A stretch of DNA of 33,468 nucleotides from positions 1-33,468 of the forward strand of contig WFQM01000165.1 in the NCBI GenBank assembly GCA_015487095.1, given 5' to 3'. The notes below the pieces were generated by a model. That model was not told the DNA's origin, searched no databases, and saw only the letters and a program-made list of their open reading frames with translations. The position numbers and the translations under genes were made by a program. This stretch comes from Gammaproteobacteria bacterium. Lineage in GTDB: Bacteria; Pseudomonadota; Gammaproteobacteria; SZUA-152. Positions within the stretch are counted from its first letter, which is position 1. The number at the start of each line of letters is the position of its first letter. Shown here one piece after another: positions 7,264 through 14,882 of the stretch.

Positions 7264-8121
7264 TCAGGGCAAGTCACGATGACGAATGATAACGTTATCG
7301 CGTTGTTGCTGAAAATACTGGCCAAGACGCTCGGTTAAATATACCGAACGATGTTGACCACCTGTGCAGCCTATGGCAATGGTCAAGTAGCTGCGGTTGT
7401 CGGCTTCAAAACAGGGAATCCAGTAGGTCATCATCTCTTGTATCTGTATAAAAAAACCTTCCACCAATTCCTGACCTTCAAGAAAATCGGCAACGGGCTG
7501 GTCCCGACCGGTCATTGCGCGTAATTTGTTTTCCCAATGTGGATTGGGCAGGCAACGCGCATCGAAAACAAAATCGGCATCTGCTGCCATACCATGTTTA
7601 AAACCAAATGACTCAAATAAAATGGACAGCCCGACTTGTTGTTCACCTCGTATGCGTTCACGAATCAAATCGCGAAGCTGGTGTACGTTACTTCGGGTGG
7701 TATCCGTAAACAAGTCAGCACGATCAATAATAGGTTGCAGCAGGCGTCGCTCATAATGTATGGCTTCCTGCAAAGGGATTTCTTCTCCGCTCAAGGGGTG
7801 TTTGCGGCGGGTTTCACTAAACCGTTTGAATAATACTTCATCATCAGCATCGAGAAAAATCACTTCGCAATCAACACCCGCATCTTTCAGTGTATCGAGA
7901 ATTTCCGGGAAACGACTGAGATCCAACGGTGGGTTGCGGGCATCAATACCCACGGCGGCCAACTCACCCAGTTGTCCAGGAAAGGCGTTCATTTTTACCG
8001 CAAAGTCCGGCAACAGGCCCACTGGTAAATTATCGATACAATAATAGCCCTGGTCTTCCAGTACATGTAGCGCTGTAGATTTTCCGGAGCCAGAGACGCC
8101 GCTGATAACAACAAGTTTCAT
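7264..8121 (-). CDS. rapZ: RNase adapter / nucleotide-binding protein RapZ (YvcJ family)
   Basis: This 285-residue protein has the RapZ/YvcJ architecture: Walker A GVSGSGKST at residues 8-16, a Walker B-like strand EVIFLDADDEV near 88-98, and the conserved C-terminal GCTGGQHRSV at about 251-260. In E. coli RapZ binds the sRNA GlmZ and directs RNase E, controlling amino-sugar synthesis; in other groups the family binds UDP-GlcNAc-type ligands. In this gene order it sits with hprK, HPr and EIIA, as in many non-enteric proteobacteria. The gap to hprK upstream (206 bp) is unusually long because a palindromic repeat occupies it. Confidence 0.95.
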   Translation of the reverse strand: MKLVVISGVSGSGKSTALHVLEDQGYYCIDNLPVGLLPDFAVKMNAFPGQLGELAAVGIDARNPPLDLSRFPEILDTLKDAGVDCEVIFLDADDEVLFKRFSETRRKHPLSGEEIPLQEAIHYERRLLQPIIDRADLFTDTTRSNVHQLRDLIRERIRGEQQVGLSILFESFGFKHGMAADADFVFDARCLPNPHWENKLRAMTGRDQPVADFLEGQELVEGFFIQIQEMMTYWIPCFEADNRSYLTIAIGCTGGQHRSVYLTERLGQYFQQQRDNVIIRHRDLP

Positions 8122-8174
8122 AATGTGTGACGCACTTTATTTTGAGGTTGAGTTAATTGTCTGTTTGTTAAAGG

Positions 8175-8325
8175 GGTGTGGCAAAATAATGTGGATAGAT
8201 GGCGCAGGATATCGTTTCGTCTTCGAGGCACACAAAGGAGTACATACTCGCGGCGCGTAACCTTTTGTGCAACGCGGAAGACAGAAGGATAAACAAGCAG
8301 GATGTCCATGTTATTTTGTCACACC
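8175..8325. repeat. Palindromic insertion-like element between hprK and rapZ
   Basis: A ~151-bp imperfect inverted repeat starts GGTGTGGCAAAATAATGTGG and ends in the complementary CCATGTTATTTTGTCACACC. Complementarity continues inward (GTCTTCGAGG...CACAAAGG against CC.TTTTGTGCAACGCGGAAGAC). It has no ORF, no obvious target duplication, and no second copy in the window. It occupies almost the entire hprK-rapZ gap and ends two bases before the hprK stop. On the transcript it would form a long hairpin. Confidence 0.7.
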
Positions 8326-8327
8326 TC

Positions 8328-9278
8328 CTAAGATGGAATCGTTTGCGCCTGAATCAATTCACGCTGTCGCTGACTGAAAGCTTCGGCGGCATTGTACCCT
8401 TTACGCAATAAAATATGATCTCGCACTGCGGCTTCCACCAGTACGGCAAGGTTACGCCCGGAGGCTACTGGTAGCGTGGCTTCGGGGATTTCGATATCCA
8501 GAATCGTGCGTTTGCGATAACTGCCTTTCAAGCGATCTACTTTATGCAGATCTTCTGCAGCCAGTCGCTGTAGATGCACAATCAAACGCAGATCTTTGTT
8601 AAACTTGATGGCACTGTCACCGTACATAGCACGAATATTCAGGATGCCCAGACCACGCACTTCGATAAAATCCCGTAAGACTTCAGGGCAGCGGCCACGC
8701 ACGGTATCGGGTCCCACTCGAGAGAACTCCGGGGCATCATCCGCAATCAGCCGATGATTACGGGATATCAATTCCAGTGCCAGCTCACTTTTACCAACAC
8801 TGCTTTCCCCAGTAAGCAATACACCCATGCCATGTACTTCCAGAAACACGCCGTGTACTACTGTCTTTTCTGCCAGTTCATCATCGAGATAATGGCGCAG
8901 ACTGCTCATCAGTTTTGCGCTACCGAGATTGGACAGCAATAAGGGTGTATGGGTTTTTTCACAAAAACCACATAAATCATCCGGGGCGGATTGCTGTTCA
9001 GCAATCACCACTGCTGCCGGTTCACCTGCGCATAATTGTTCAATCAGTTGTTGGCGTGATGCAGTATCAAGTTTGTTGAGATAATCAAGCTCTATTGGCC
9101 CCAGTAGTTGTAACCGATTGGAGTGGATGACATTGAGGTAACCAATCAGCGAATGACCTGAGGTATCAGCGCTATACCTCAATGTTCGCTGCTCACCACC
9201 ACGCCCGGCAAGCCACTGCAAGCCCAGTCGTTGTTGATAACGCTGGAATAAAAGATTGACGGTAACAGTGTCGTTCAT
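8328..9278 (-). CDS. hprK: HPr kinase/phosphorylase
   Basis: This is a 316-residue protein from the ATG at 9278; an upstream in-frame TTG at 9293 would add five residues and is less likely. The N-terminal domain (about 1-130) precedes the kinase domain with Walker A GESSVGKS at about 157-164 and the family signature EVRGLGILNIRAMYG at about 206-220. It phosphorylates and dephosphorylates Ser46 of HPr; the target residue is present in the HPr encoded four genes downstream. In proteobacteria this enzyme works in a regulatory PTS rather than classical catabolite repression. It is co-directional with ptsN upstream (about 36-bp gap). Confidence 0.95.
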   Translation of the reverse strand: MNDTVTVNLLFQRYQQRLGLQWLAGRGGEQRTLRYSADTSGHSLIGYLNVIHSNRLQLLGPIELDYLNKLDTASRQQLIEQLCAGEPAAVVIAEQQSAPDDLCGFCEKTHTPLLLSNLGSAKLMSSLRHYLDDELAEKTVVHGVFLEVHGMGVLLTGESSVGKSELALELISRNHRLIADDAPEFSRVGPDTVRGRCPEVLRDFIEVRGLGILNIRAMYGDSAIKFNKDLRLIVHLQRLAAEDLHKVDRLKGSYRKRTILDIEIPEATLPVASGRNLAVLVEAAVRDHILLRKGYNAAEAFSQRQRELIQAQTIPS

Positions 9279-9314
9279 AGGCTGGGGGTACAAATTCCAG
9301 TTGTTCGAGATGGG

Positions 9315-9779
9315 TTAGTGATTCCGATCCCAGTCAATCAGACAATCATAAAGTGACTGGCTGTTAGCTGCCGCCCGCAATTTTTCACGTAATTCGTTAT
9401 CACTGAACATTTCTGCTAAACGCGCTAACAGTTGCAGGTGCTCTTCGGTGGAGTCTTCAGGCACCAGTAATGCAAACATGAGATTGACCGATTGACGATC
9501 AAAGGCATCACAATCAATACCATCAGCCAATTGTACAAAGGCTCCAATAGTTTCTGTGCTGTTTTTGAGCCGTCCGTGCGGTATGGCAACACCATGATCA
9601 ATGGCTGTGGTGCCCAGGCGTTCACGGGCAATTAAACTATTAAAGATATCGTGTGCATCCAGCGTGTCCGGTGAGCGCGTCACAAAAAGCTCACTAAGTG
9701 TTTCCAGCGCACGTTTTTTGCTGGCAACAGGCACCTGCGTCGCAATGCGCCCGGGAGTAATAATGTCAGAAAGTTGCAT
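9315..9779 (-). CDS. ptsN: Nitrogen PTS protein EIIA-Ntr
   Basis: This 154-residue protein is a single EIIA-Fru/Ntr (PTS-EIIA type-2) domain. The active histidine is His68 in DHGVAIPHGRL, and the downstream FALLVPEDSTEEHLQLLARL is typical. PtsN accepts phosphate through EI-Ntr and NPr and regulates potassium transport, sensor kinases and sigma-54-linked functions. It sits in the conserved rpoN-hpf-ptsN order. A short stem-loop lies in the gap from hpf. Confidence 0.95.
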   Translation of the reverse strand: MQLSDIITPGRIATQVPVASKKRALETLSELFVTRSPDTLDAHDIFNSLIARERLGTTAIDHGVAIPHGRLKNSTETIGAFVQLADGIDCDAFDRQSVNLMFALLVPEDSTEEHLQLLARLAEMFSDNELREKLRAAANSQSLYDCLIDWDRNH

Positions 9780-9828
9780 GGTGATATCGTGATAACAAAT
9801 AGGATTAAAAATTAATGGGTTTAATAGT

Positions 9829-9856
9829 GTGCGTGGAAGTTTTCGCTCCCACGCAC
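9829..9856. other. Stem-loop between hpf and ptsN
   Basis: GTGCGTGG pairs with CCACGCAC across a 12-base loop. No T-run follows in the direction of transcription, so it is more likely an mRNA processing or stability hairpin than a terminator. Confidence 0.5.
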
Positions 9857-9882
9857 AATGTTATTTCGCACAGGTTCCTGGG

Positions 9883-10227
9883 TTATTCCTGCGAAGCCTC
9901 TTCCTGTAATGAGGCCTGCAACGCAGAACTGCTGCCGCGATGGTGATTAGAACGTTTTTCTTTGTGTTTTTTCACCTGGCGATCAAGCTTGTCGATTAAT
10001 GCATCGATGGCCGTGTACATATTTTCATCTTCGGCGGCCGCAAAAAGATTGGCACCGTTAATATGAATCGTGGCCTCCGCTTTTTGACGCTGTTTCTCCA
10101 CGCTGAGAATAGCATGAACGTTGGTCACCGTATCGATATGTCGCTCCAGTTTGGCCAGTTTGGTGGTAATATAGTCACGAAGCGAATCGGTAATTTCAAG
10201 ATGTTGACCAGTAACATTAACTTGCAT
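9883..10227 (-). CDS. hpf: Ribosome hibernation promoting factor, short form
   Basis: This 114-residue protein belongs to the short HPF/RaiA (YhbH) family. Family hallmarks are MQVNVTGQHLEITDSLRDYI at the N-terminus, KLERHID around 27-33, the EATIHINGANLFAAAEDENM segment and DALIDKLDRQVKKHKEK. It binds the 30S decoding centre and promotes 100S ribosome dimers in stationary phase. About 20 extra C-terminal residues are low complexity (Ser/Ala/Glu). AAGGAG lies six bases before the ATG. It is the gene directly after rpoN, as in most gammaproteobacteria. Confidence 0.95.
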   Translation of the reverse strand: MQVNVTGQHLEITDSLRDYITTKLAKLERHIDTVTNVHAILSVEKQRQKAEATIHINGANLFAAAEDENMYTAIDALIDKLDRQVKKHKEKRSNHHRGSSSALQASLQEEASQE

Positions 10228-10286
10228 AATTAACTCCTTTAGTTGTATCCAACGTCCATTCGGCTGCTATTTTTTGTTAGCTACGG

Positions 10287-11819
10287 TTAGACAAGCCGTT
10301 TGCGTTCATTGGATGGTGCGATGGACATTGCTTCACGGTATTTTGCTACCGTGCGACGTGCCACATTGATACCCTGATCACCCAGCAAACCTGCCAATTT
10401 ATTATCACTCAATGGTTTGCCCGGCTTTTCAGCGGCAATCAATTTTTTCAAAATTGCGCGAATAGCGGTGGCTGAGCATTCACCGCCCGTCGCCGTTCCC
10501 ACATGGCTTGAAAAGAAAAATTTCAGTTCAAATATACCTCGCGGGGTATGCATATATTTTTTTGTGGTAACCCGGGAAATTGTTGATTCATGCATTTCAA
10601 CAATTTCTGCGATATCGTGCATCACCATAGGTTTCATGGCTTCTTCACCGTGATCAAAAAAGCCGCGCTGACGATCAACAATGGTTGTTGCTACTTTTAG
10701 CAACGTTTCGTTACGACTGCGCAGGCTTTTAATAAACCAGCGTGCTTCCTGTAAATTATTTTTCAAAAAAGTAGCGTCTTTGCTGTTATTACGCTGCGCC
10801 ATTTTCGCATAAAGGCTGTTAATGCCAATTTTTGGCGTGATGTCCGGGTTCAGTTCCACACGCCACTGACCTTTTATCTTTTTCACAAAAACATCGGGAA
10901 TAATGTATTCAGGCTGACTCTCTGTGATATGTCCGCCGGGTCGCGGATTGAGGCTTTGCACCAGCTGAATGACATGCTGCATTTGTGTTTCGGCCAATTT
11001 CATGCGGCGCATAATCAGTGGATATTCACGTTTGGCCAAGGAATCAAAATGCTCTCTGAGCAACACCTTTGCTTCAGTCAGCCAGGGTGTTTCCGCATCG
11101 TAATACTTCAGTTGGATCAGCATACATTCGCGAAGATCACGGGCAGCAATACCAGGCGGGTCAAAATCCTGCACGCGGTGTAATACTGCTTCTACTTCAT
11201 CCAGTTCAATGTCGTTACCTTCGGACAGGGATTGATGCAGTTCTTCCAGTGATGTACTAAGGTAACCATCATCGTCAATGGCGTCAATAATGGTTGTGGC
11301 AATGGCCTGGTCGGTTTCGCTGCAAGGGGAAAGATTCAGCTGCCATAATAAATGATCTTGCAGGCTTTCGCTGCTGCTGTCCGCTTGTTCGTAACTTAAG
11401 TTCTCGCCGTCATTGTTCCGCGAAACAGAGCTGTAGGAATCGACGTAGGTATCGCTGTAGGAATCTTCCCACTCACTGTCGGTGGGCAGATCGTTGGGGA
11501 TTTCCTGTTCCTGTTTGTCCACAGCACGGTCAGCTACATCGACGCTTTCGCCATCTTCACCCCGATTTTCAATACGATTTTCACCGCCACTGCTGTCAGC
11601 GGTGGCGCTCGTTTCGCCATCACTCCGTTCACCGCTATCGTTTTCACGACGTTCCGCAGCGGCCTCCTCTGTAATCTCCAGCATCGGATTGGATTCAAGT
11701 GCCTCCTGAATCTCCGTTTGCAGCTCCAGAGTAGAGAGCTGTAACAAGCGGATAGCCTGTTGCAACTGGGGGGTCATGGTCAGGTGCTGACCCAGTTTAA
11801 GCTGTAAAGTTTGCTTCAT
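10287..11819 (-). CDS. rpoN: RNA polymerase sigma-54 factor
   Basis: This is a 510-residue protein. Region I is the Gln/Leu-rich activator-interaction segment at residues 1-50 (LKLGQHLTMTPQLQQAIRLL). Region II is a long acidic, Ser-rich linker at about 55-160. The core-binding domain and helix-turn-helix follow, and the RpoN box ARRTVAKYRE is present at about 487-496. It recognises -24/-12 promoters; the glnK promoter in this window fits. The Region II linker is somewhat longer than in E. coli (477 residues in total there). The 212-bp gap to lptB contains a truncated palindromic repeat and probably a separate rpoN promoter. Confidence 0.97.
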   Translation of the reverse strand: MKQTLQLKLGQHLTMTPQLQQAIRLLQLSTLELQTEIQEALESNPMLEITEEAAAERRENDSGERSDGETSATADSSGGENRIENRGEDGESVDVADRAVDKQEQEIPNDLPTDSEWEDSYSDTYVDSYSSVSRNNDGENLSYEQADSSSESLQDHLLWQLNLSPCSETDQAIATTIIDAIDDDGYLSTSLEELHQSLSEGNDIELDEVEAVLHRVQDFDPPGIAARDLRECMLIQLKYYDAETPWLTEAKVLLREHFDSLAKREYPLIMRRMKLAETQMQHVIQLVQSLNPRPGGHITESQPEYIIPDVFVKKIKGQWRVELNPDITPKIGINSLYAKMAQRNNSKDATFLKNNLQEARWFIKSLRSRNETLLKVATTIVDRQRGFFDHGEEAMKPMVMHDIAEIVEMHESTISRVTTKKYMHTPRGIFELKFFFSSHVGTATGGECSATAIRAILKKLIAAEKPGKPLSDNKLAGLLGDQGINVARRTVAKYREAMSIAPSNERKRLV

Positions 11820-11982
11820 TGATGTGCGAGTCGGACCTTGGCCAAAGTCGCGTCTCCCAAAGGGGGAACGATCTTTTTGCCTGTTATTTATTGTCAGTTT
11901 ACTCCAAACCCCGGGATGTTGAAGACTTGGCAGGTATTTATTTTTTATGTCTTCAATAGACGCTGTTATATATCACCTAAAT

Positions 11983-12030
11983 CCTGCAAGTATTCGCACT
12001 CTCTACAGCACAATCACTTGCAGAACCTGG
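11983..12030. repeat. Deleted remnant of the CCTGGATACTGCAAG element
   Basis: CTGCAAGTATTCGCACTC at 11984-12001 and the continuation into ACAGCACA resemble the inner sequence of the element at 13847-14032 (reverse strand CTGCAAGCGCTCGCACTC, then CTCAGCACA). The far end CTTGCAGAACCTGG resembles the other terminus, CTTGCAGTATCCAGG. CTGCAAGT and ACTTGCAG form an 8-bp inverted repeat. It abuts the lptB stop codon and is about 48 bp long, consistent with internal deletion. Confidence 0.5.
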
Positions 12031-12031
12031 A

Positions 12032-12757
12032 TCAAAGTTTGAAATCCTGCCCCAGATAAACGTCCCTGACGTGAGAATCTTTAAGTACATCCTCCGGGGA
12101 GCCCTGAGCAATCACTTCACCGGCATTCATGATATAAGCACGGTGACAAATCCCAAGGGTTTCTCTTACATTATGGTCAGTAATCAGCACACCGATGTTA
12201 CGCTCGGTTAAGTGGTTGATTATACGCTGAATATCCAGTACAGAAATGGGGTCAACACCGGCAAAAGGTTCGTCTAACAAGATGAACTTGGGTTCAGTGG
12301 CTAGTGCGCGAGCAATTTCCACCCGCCGACGCTCTCCCCCTGAGAGACTCATGCCTAGCGAATCACGAATGTGGCTGATGTGCAGCTCACCCAGCAATTC
12401 ATCCAGTTTGCATTGTTGTTGCTGTCGCGTCAGGTCGGCGCGGGTCTGTAATATAGCCAATAAGTTATCTGCAACGCTGAGTTTGCGAAATACTGAGGCT
12501 TCTTGTGGCAGGTAACCGATGCCCAAACGGGCCCGTGCATGCAACGGATAATGGGTGACATCATGATCATTGAGTTGAATCTGACCATGATCACAAGCCA
12601 CCAGACCGACGATCATGTAAAAGCAGGTGGTCTTGCCTGCACCGTTAGGGCCTAGCAAGCCCACCACTTCGCCGCTGCCCACGGTGACGGAAACCTTTTT
12701 TACCACCTGTCGTGATTGGTATTGCTTGGCAAGGTCGATGGCTACCAAATTGCTCAT
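12032..12757 (-). CDS. lptB: LPS export ABC transporter ATPase LptB
   Basis: This is a 241-residue ABC ATPase. Walker A is GPNGAGKTT at 36-44, the Q-loop [12 protein letters not shown] is typical of LptB, the signature is LSGGERRR at about 137-144, and Walker B with the catalytic Glu is FILLDEP at about 157-163. It powers LPS extraction from the inner membrane with LptFG. Its ATG overlaps the lptA stop by 4 bp, so they are translationally coupled. Confidence 0.97.
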   Translation of the reverse strand: MSNLVAIDLAKQYQSRQVVKKVSVTVGSGEVVGLLGPNGAGKTTCFYMIVGLVACDHGQIQLNDHDVTHYPLHARARLGIGYLPQEASVFRKLSVADNLLAILQTRADLTRQQQQCKLDELLGELHISHIRDSLGMSLSGGERRRVEIARALATEPKFILLDEPFAGVDPISVLDIQRIINHLTERNIGVLITDHNVRETLGICHRAYIMNAGEVIAQGSPEDVLKDSHVRDVYLGQDFKL

Positions 12758-13278
12758 GGCTGAGCGTCAATTTTTTTGGGGCGCGGTTGCAAGGTAACGG
12801 TAACTCTCTGCTGCTCACCTGTCTTGTTAGTAGCACCGCCTGCATTGGCTAGCACTCGCTCGGCATCGGGGTCATATTGAATGCGATTACCGCTAAAACG
12901 ATTCCCTCCCTGCCAGAACTGTGCTTTGTCCATTAGTAGTACCTGTTTGCTGTTCGCATTATATTCCATGCGCTGACTGCTGCCTTTCACGATTTTTCCG
13001 TCCGCCCGTTCTTGCAAATAATGCGCTGGCTGACCCTGTGCGGTAATACGCTGCAATTCTCCCTCTTTGCTGTACACCACCACTTCATCGGCACGCATCT
13101 CAATGCCTCCCTGACGCACTATCACATGGCCGGTGTAGGTCATTACTCCCAGGGCTTCGTCAATTTCTGCCCGATCAGCCTCAATATGAACAGGCTGTTG
13201 GCTGTTGTCATCGTTACTGGCCAATGCCAGCGCGCTGAACACACAGCTCATCAGCAATAACAGGAGCTTAAGGCGCAT
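12754..13278 (-). CDS. lptA: LPS transport periplasmic protein LptA
   Basis: This is a 174-residue exported protein. The signal peptide is at about 1-20 ([20 protein letters not shown]). The OstA/LptA beta-jellyroll follows: [20 protein letters not shown], then [19 protein letters not shown], both hallmark LptA strands. It forms the periplasmic bridge carrying LPS from LptC to LptD. It overlaps lptC by 11 bp and lptB by 4 bp. Confidence 0.95.
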   Translation of the reverse strand: MRLKLLLLLMSCVFSALALASNDDNSQQPVHIEADRAEIDEALGVMTYTGHVIVRQGGIEMRADEVVVYSKEGELQRITAQGQPAHYLQERADGKIVKGSSQRMEYNANSKQVLLMDKAQFWQGGNRFSGNRIQYDPDAERVLANAGGATNKTGEQQRVTVTLQPRPKKIDAQP

Positions 13279-13840
13279 AAACCCCCCGTACCTGCGACAA
13301 TAATTGTACCTGCCCCTTGCGGAAATACACTTGCAGACCCACTGTTTTCAAGGTGTCTTCATTTTGCACAATGGTGGCTGCCTGATCCGTTTCTGCATAA
13401 TCATCCGCAGGTCGCACACGCACATCGCGGGTACGAATCTGTAAATTGGCCGATGCCACCTCGTCAGGGTAGCGTTGGATGGTCACTGAGCCATCCAGAA
13501 AAATCTGTTCATTGCCATTTTCCGCACGACCGGTTTCCGCCACTGCCGTCCAGCGCTGACCATCGGACTGGAAAGCGGTAAATTGTGGTTGCGTAAATTC
13601 GCTGCGATCATCATCGGCATAGTGTGCCATATGTGTGGCCCGGAGTTGATATTGCGGTCGCCCCTGCTCGTCTAATACTTGTGTGGTGAAATTTTCCATG
13701 AATGAATCCGGCACCCCCTGAGTTTGTGGCGTCACTACGGGCCCCTTATCCGGCTGTTTCTGAAACAGCCACACACTGAGCCCGGCGACAAGCACAACCA
13801 GCAGGGGGACAAAGGATTTCCACAAGCGCTGAAACAACAT
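13268..13840 (-). CDS. lptC: LPS export system protein LptC
   Basis: This 190-residue protein has one N-terminal membrane segment (about 9-27) and a periplasmic jellyroll, the LptC layout. The run ENFTTQVLDEQGRPQYQLRA and the later YPDEVASANLQIRTRDVRV are family-like. It passes LPS from LptBFG to LptA. The start is unusual: the only Shine-Dalgarno-like sequence (CCAGG, six bases before ATG 13840) is the terminal repeat of a palindromic element inserted between kdsC and lptC. In most gammaproteobacteria kdsC and lptC are adjacent or overlapping. Confidence 0.92.
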   Translation of the reverse strand: MLFQRLWKSFVPLLVVLVAGLSVWLFQKQPDKGPVVTPQTQGVPDSFMENFTTQVLDEQGRPQYQLRATHMAHYADDDRSEFTQPQFTAFQSDGQRWTAVAETGRAENGNEQIFLDGSVTIQRYPDEVASANLQIRTRDVRVRPADDYAETDQAATIVQNEDTLKTVGLQVYFRKGQVQLLSQVRGVYAP

Positions 13841-13846
13841 TCAATA

Positions 13847-14032
13847 CCTGGATACTGCAAGTAGTCGTGCTTGTACAGTGCAAGATATTGATTCGTAGAG
13901 CGAATGACAGCTTTGAGCGTAATCCTTATTGTGATTGCCGAAAAGTTTCATATCGTTCATACGGATTAAGAGCTCGCCTAAAGTGCCTACTGTTGGTGTG
14001 CTGAGTGAGTGCGAGCGCTTGCAGTATCCAGG
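13847..14032. repeat. Palindromic insertion-like element between kdsC and lptC
   Basis: This is a 186-bp sequence bounded by perfect 15-bp inverted repeats, CCTGGATACTGCAAG at 13847-13861 and CTTGCAGTATCCAGG at 14018-14032; the repeats extend to 17 bp if TA/TA is added. The flanks CAATA/TAATA match at 4 of 5 positions, a possible worn 5-bp target duplication. It has no ORF. It fills nearly the whole kdsC-lptC gap. A likely remnant of the same family lies at 11983-12030. Confidence 0.75.
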
Positions 14033-14055
14033 TAATATTTGATCCAGCAAGCAAC

Positions 14056-14580
14056 CTACTGCAAATAATGCTGCATGGCGGCGTCCAGCGTTCCTTGCGC
14101 CTCCATAATCAGCTCGCAGAGATCGCGTGCTGCGCCCTGACCGCCGTTGTGTGGGGCTTGCCAATGGGCGTGCGCGCTCACCAGTGCATGGGCATCGTTA
14201 GTGGCTACGGCTAACCCCACACGCAGCATAATGGGTAAATCCACCACATCATCACCCATGTACGCCACCTGCTCTGAGTCAAATCCCAATTTGGCAATAA
14301 GTTCTTCGAAGGCGGGCAGTTTTTCCAGTTTGCCCTGATAAACATGCTTGATGCCGAGGTTGGCCATGCGGTGTTCCACCACTTTTGATGTACGACCGGT
14401 GATGATGCCCACCGCTACACCACTGTTTTGCAGCATTTTCATGCCGTGACCATCACGGGAATGAAAGGCTTTGTATTCCTGGCCATCGTCACCGAAAATC
14501 AAACGACCATCGGTAAGCACGCCGTCCACGTCAAAGATCAGCAGTTTGATTTGGGCCGCTCGGGCGAGAATGTCTTTCAT
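14056..14580 (-). CDS. kdsC: 3-deoxy-D-manno-octulosonate 8-phosphate phosphatase KdsC
   Basis: This is a 174-residue C0-type HAD phosphatase. Motif I is FDVDGVLTDGRL, with the Asp nucleophile at 17 and the acid/base Asp at 19; motif II is the GIITGRTS segment, and motif III/IV GDDVVDLPIM follows near 118-127. It hydrolyses Kdo-8-phosphate to Kdo for LPS inner-core synthesis. ATG 14580 has AGGA eight bases upstream. It has no capless-domain extension, matching the 170-190-residue family. Confidence 0.96.
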   Translation of the reverse strand: MKDILARAAQIKLLIFDVDGVLTDGRLIFGDDGQEYKAFHSRDGHGMKMLQNSGVAVGIITGRTSKVVEHRMANLGIKHVYQGKLEKLPAFEELIAKLGFDSEQVAYMGDDVVDLPIMLRVGLAVATNDAHALVSAHAHWQAPHNGGQGAARDLCELIMEAQGTLDAAMQHYLQ

Positions 14581-14614
14581 ATTGTTAGTCCTGGGCTTGG
14601 TCCTTGGCTTTTTT

Positions 14615-14868
14615 AATGTGAATTAAGGGTTAAAACAATGAGTATTTAACACAAAGTTTTTGCGTGTTTTCCTCTGCGTCCTTTGCGCCTCTGCGACCTC
14701 TGCGTTTATAACCCGGCGCTTGTCAGTACCACTACAATATAACCGCCCAATACACTGAAACGATTGTACTAATGGCTTTAAACTCTTGGGTTCCGGCTAA
14801 AAAACAGACGAAATGATGGTCTTTTCAGTAAAAAGTGTTAACAGAGTGATTAGCCCTTAATTTACATT
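14615..14868. repeat. Inverted-repeat-bounded element with CTCTGCG tandem units (kdsD-kdsC gap)
   Basis: The 302-bp gap between kdsD and kdsC is bounded by AATGTGAATTAAGGGTTAA at 14615-14633 and its complement at 14850-14868 (17 of 19 positions). Inside, 14671-14707 is a short tandem array of 9-base units such as CTCTGCGTC, CTTTGCGCC, TCTGCGACC and TCTGCGTTT. I know similar CTCTGCG/TTTGCG intergenic motifs from other bacteria. No ORF and no clear target duplication were seen. Confidence 0.55.
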
Positions 14869-14882
14869 TTAAGGAGCTGATA

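Noticed and set aside
11919-11956. TTGAAGAC/GTCTTCAA inverted repeat in the rpoN leader as an lptB terminator
   Set aside because: No T-run on the transcript strand and a 22-base loop; it may be a minor hairpin only.
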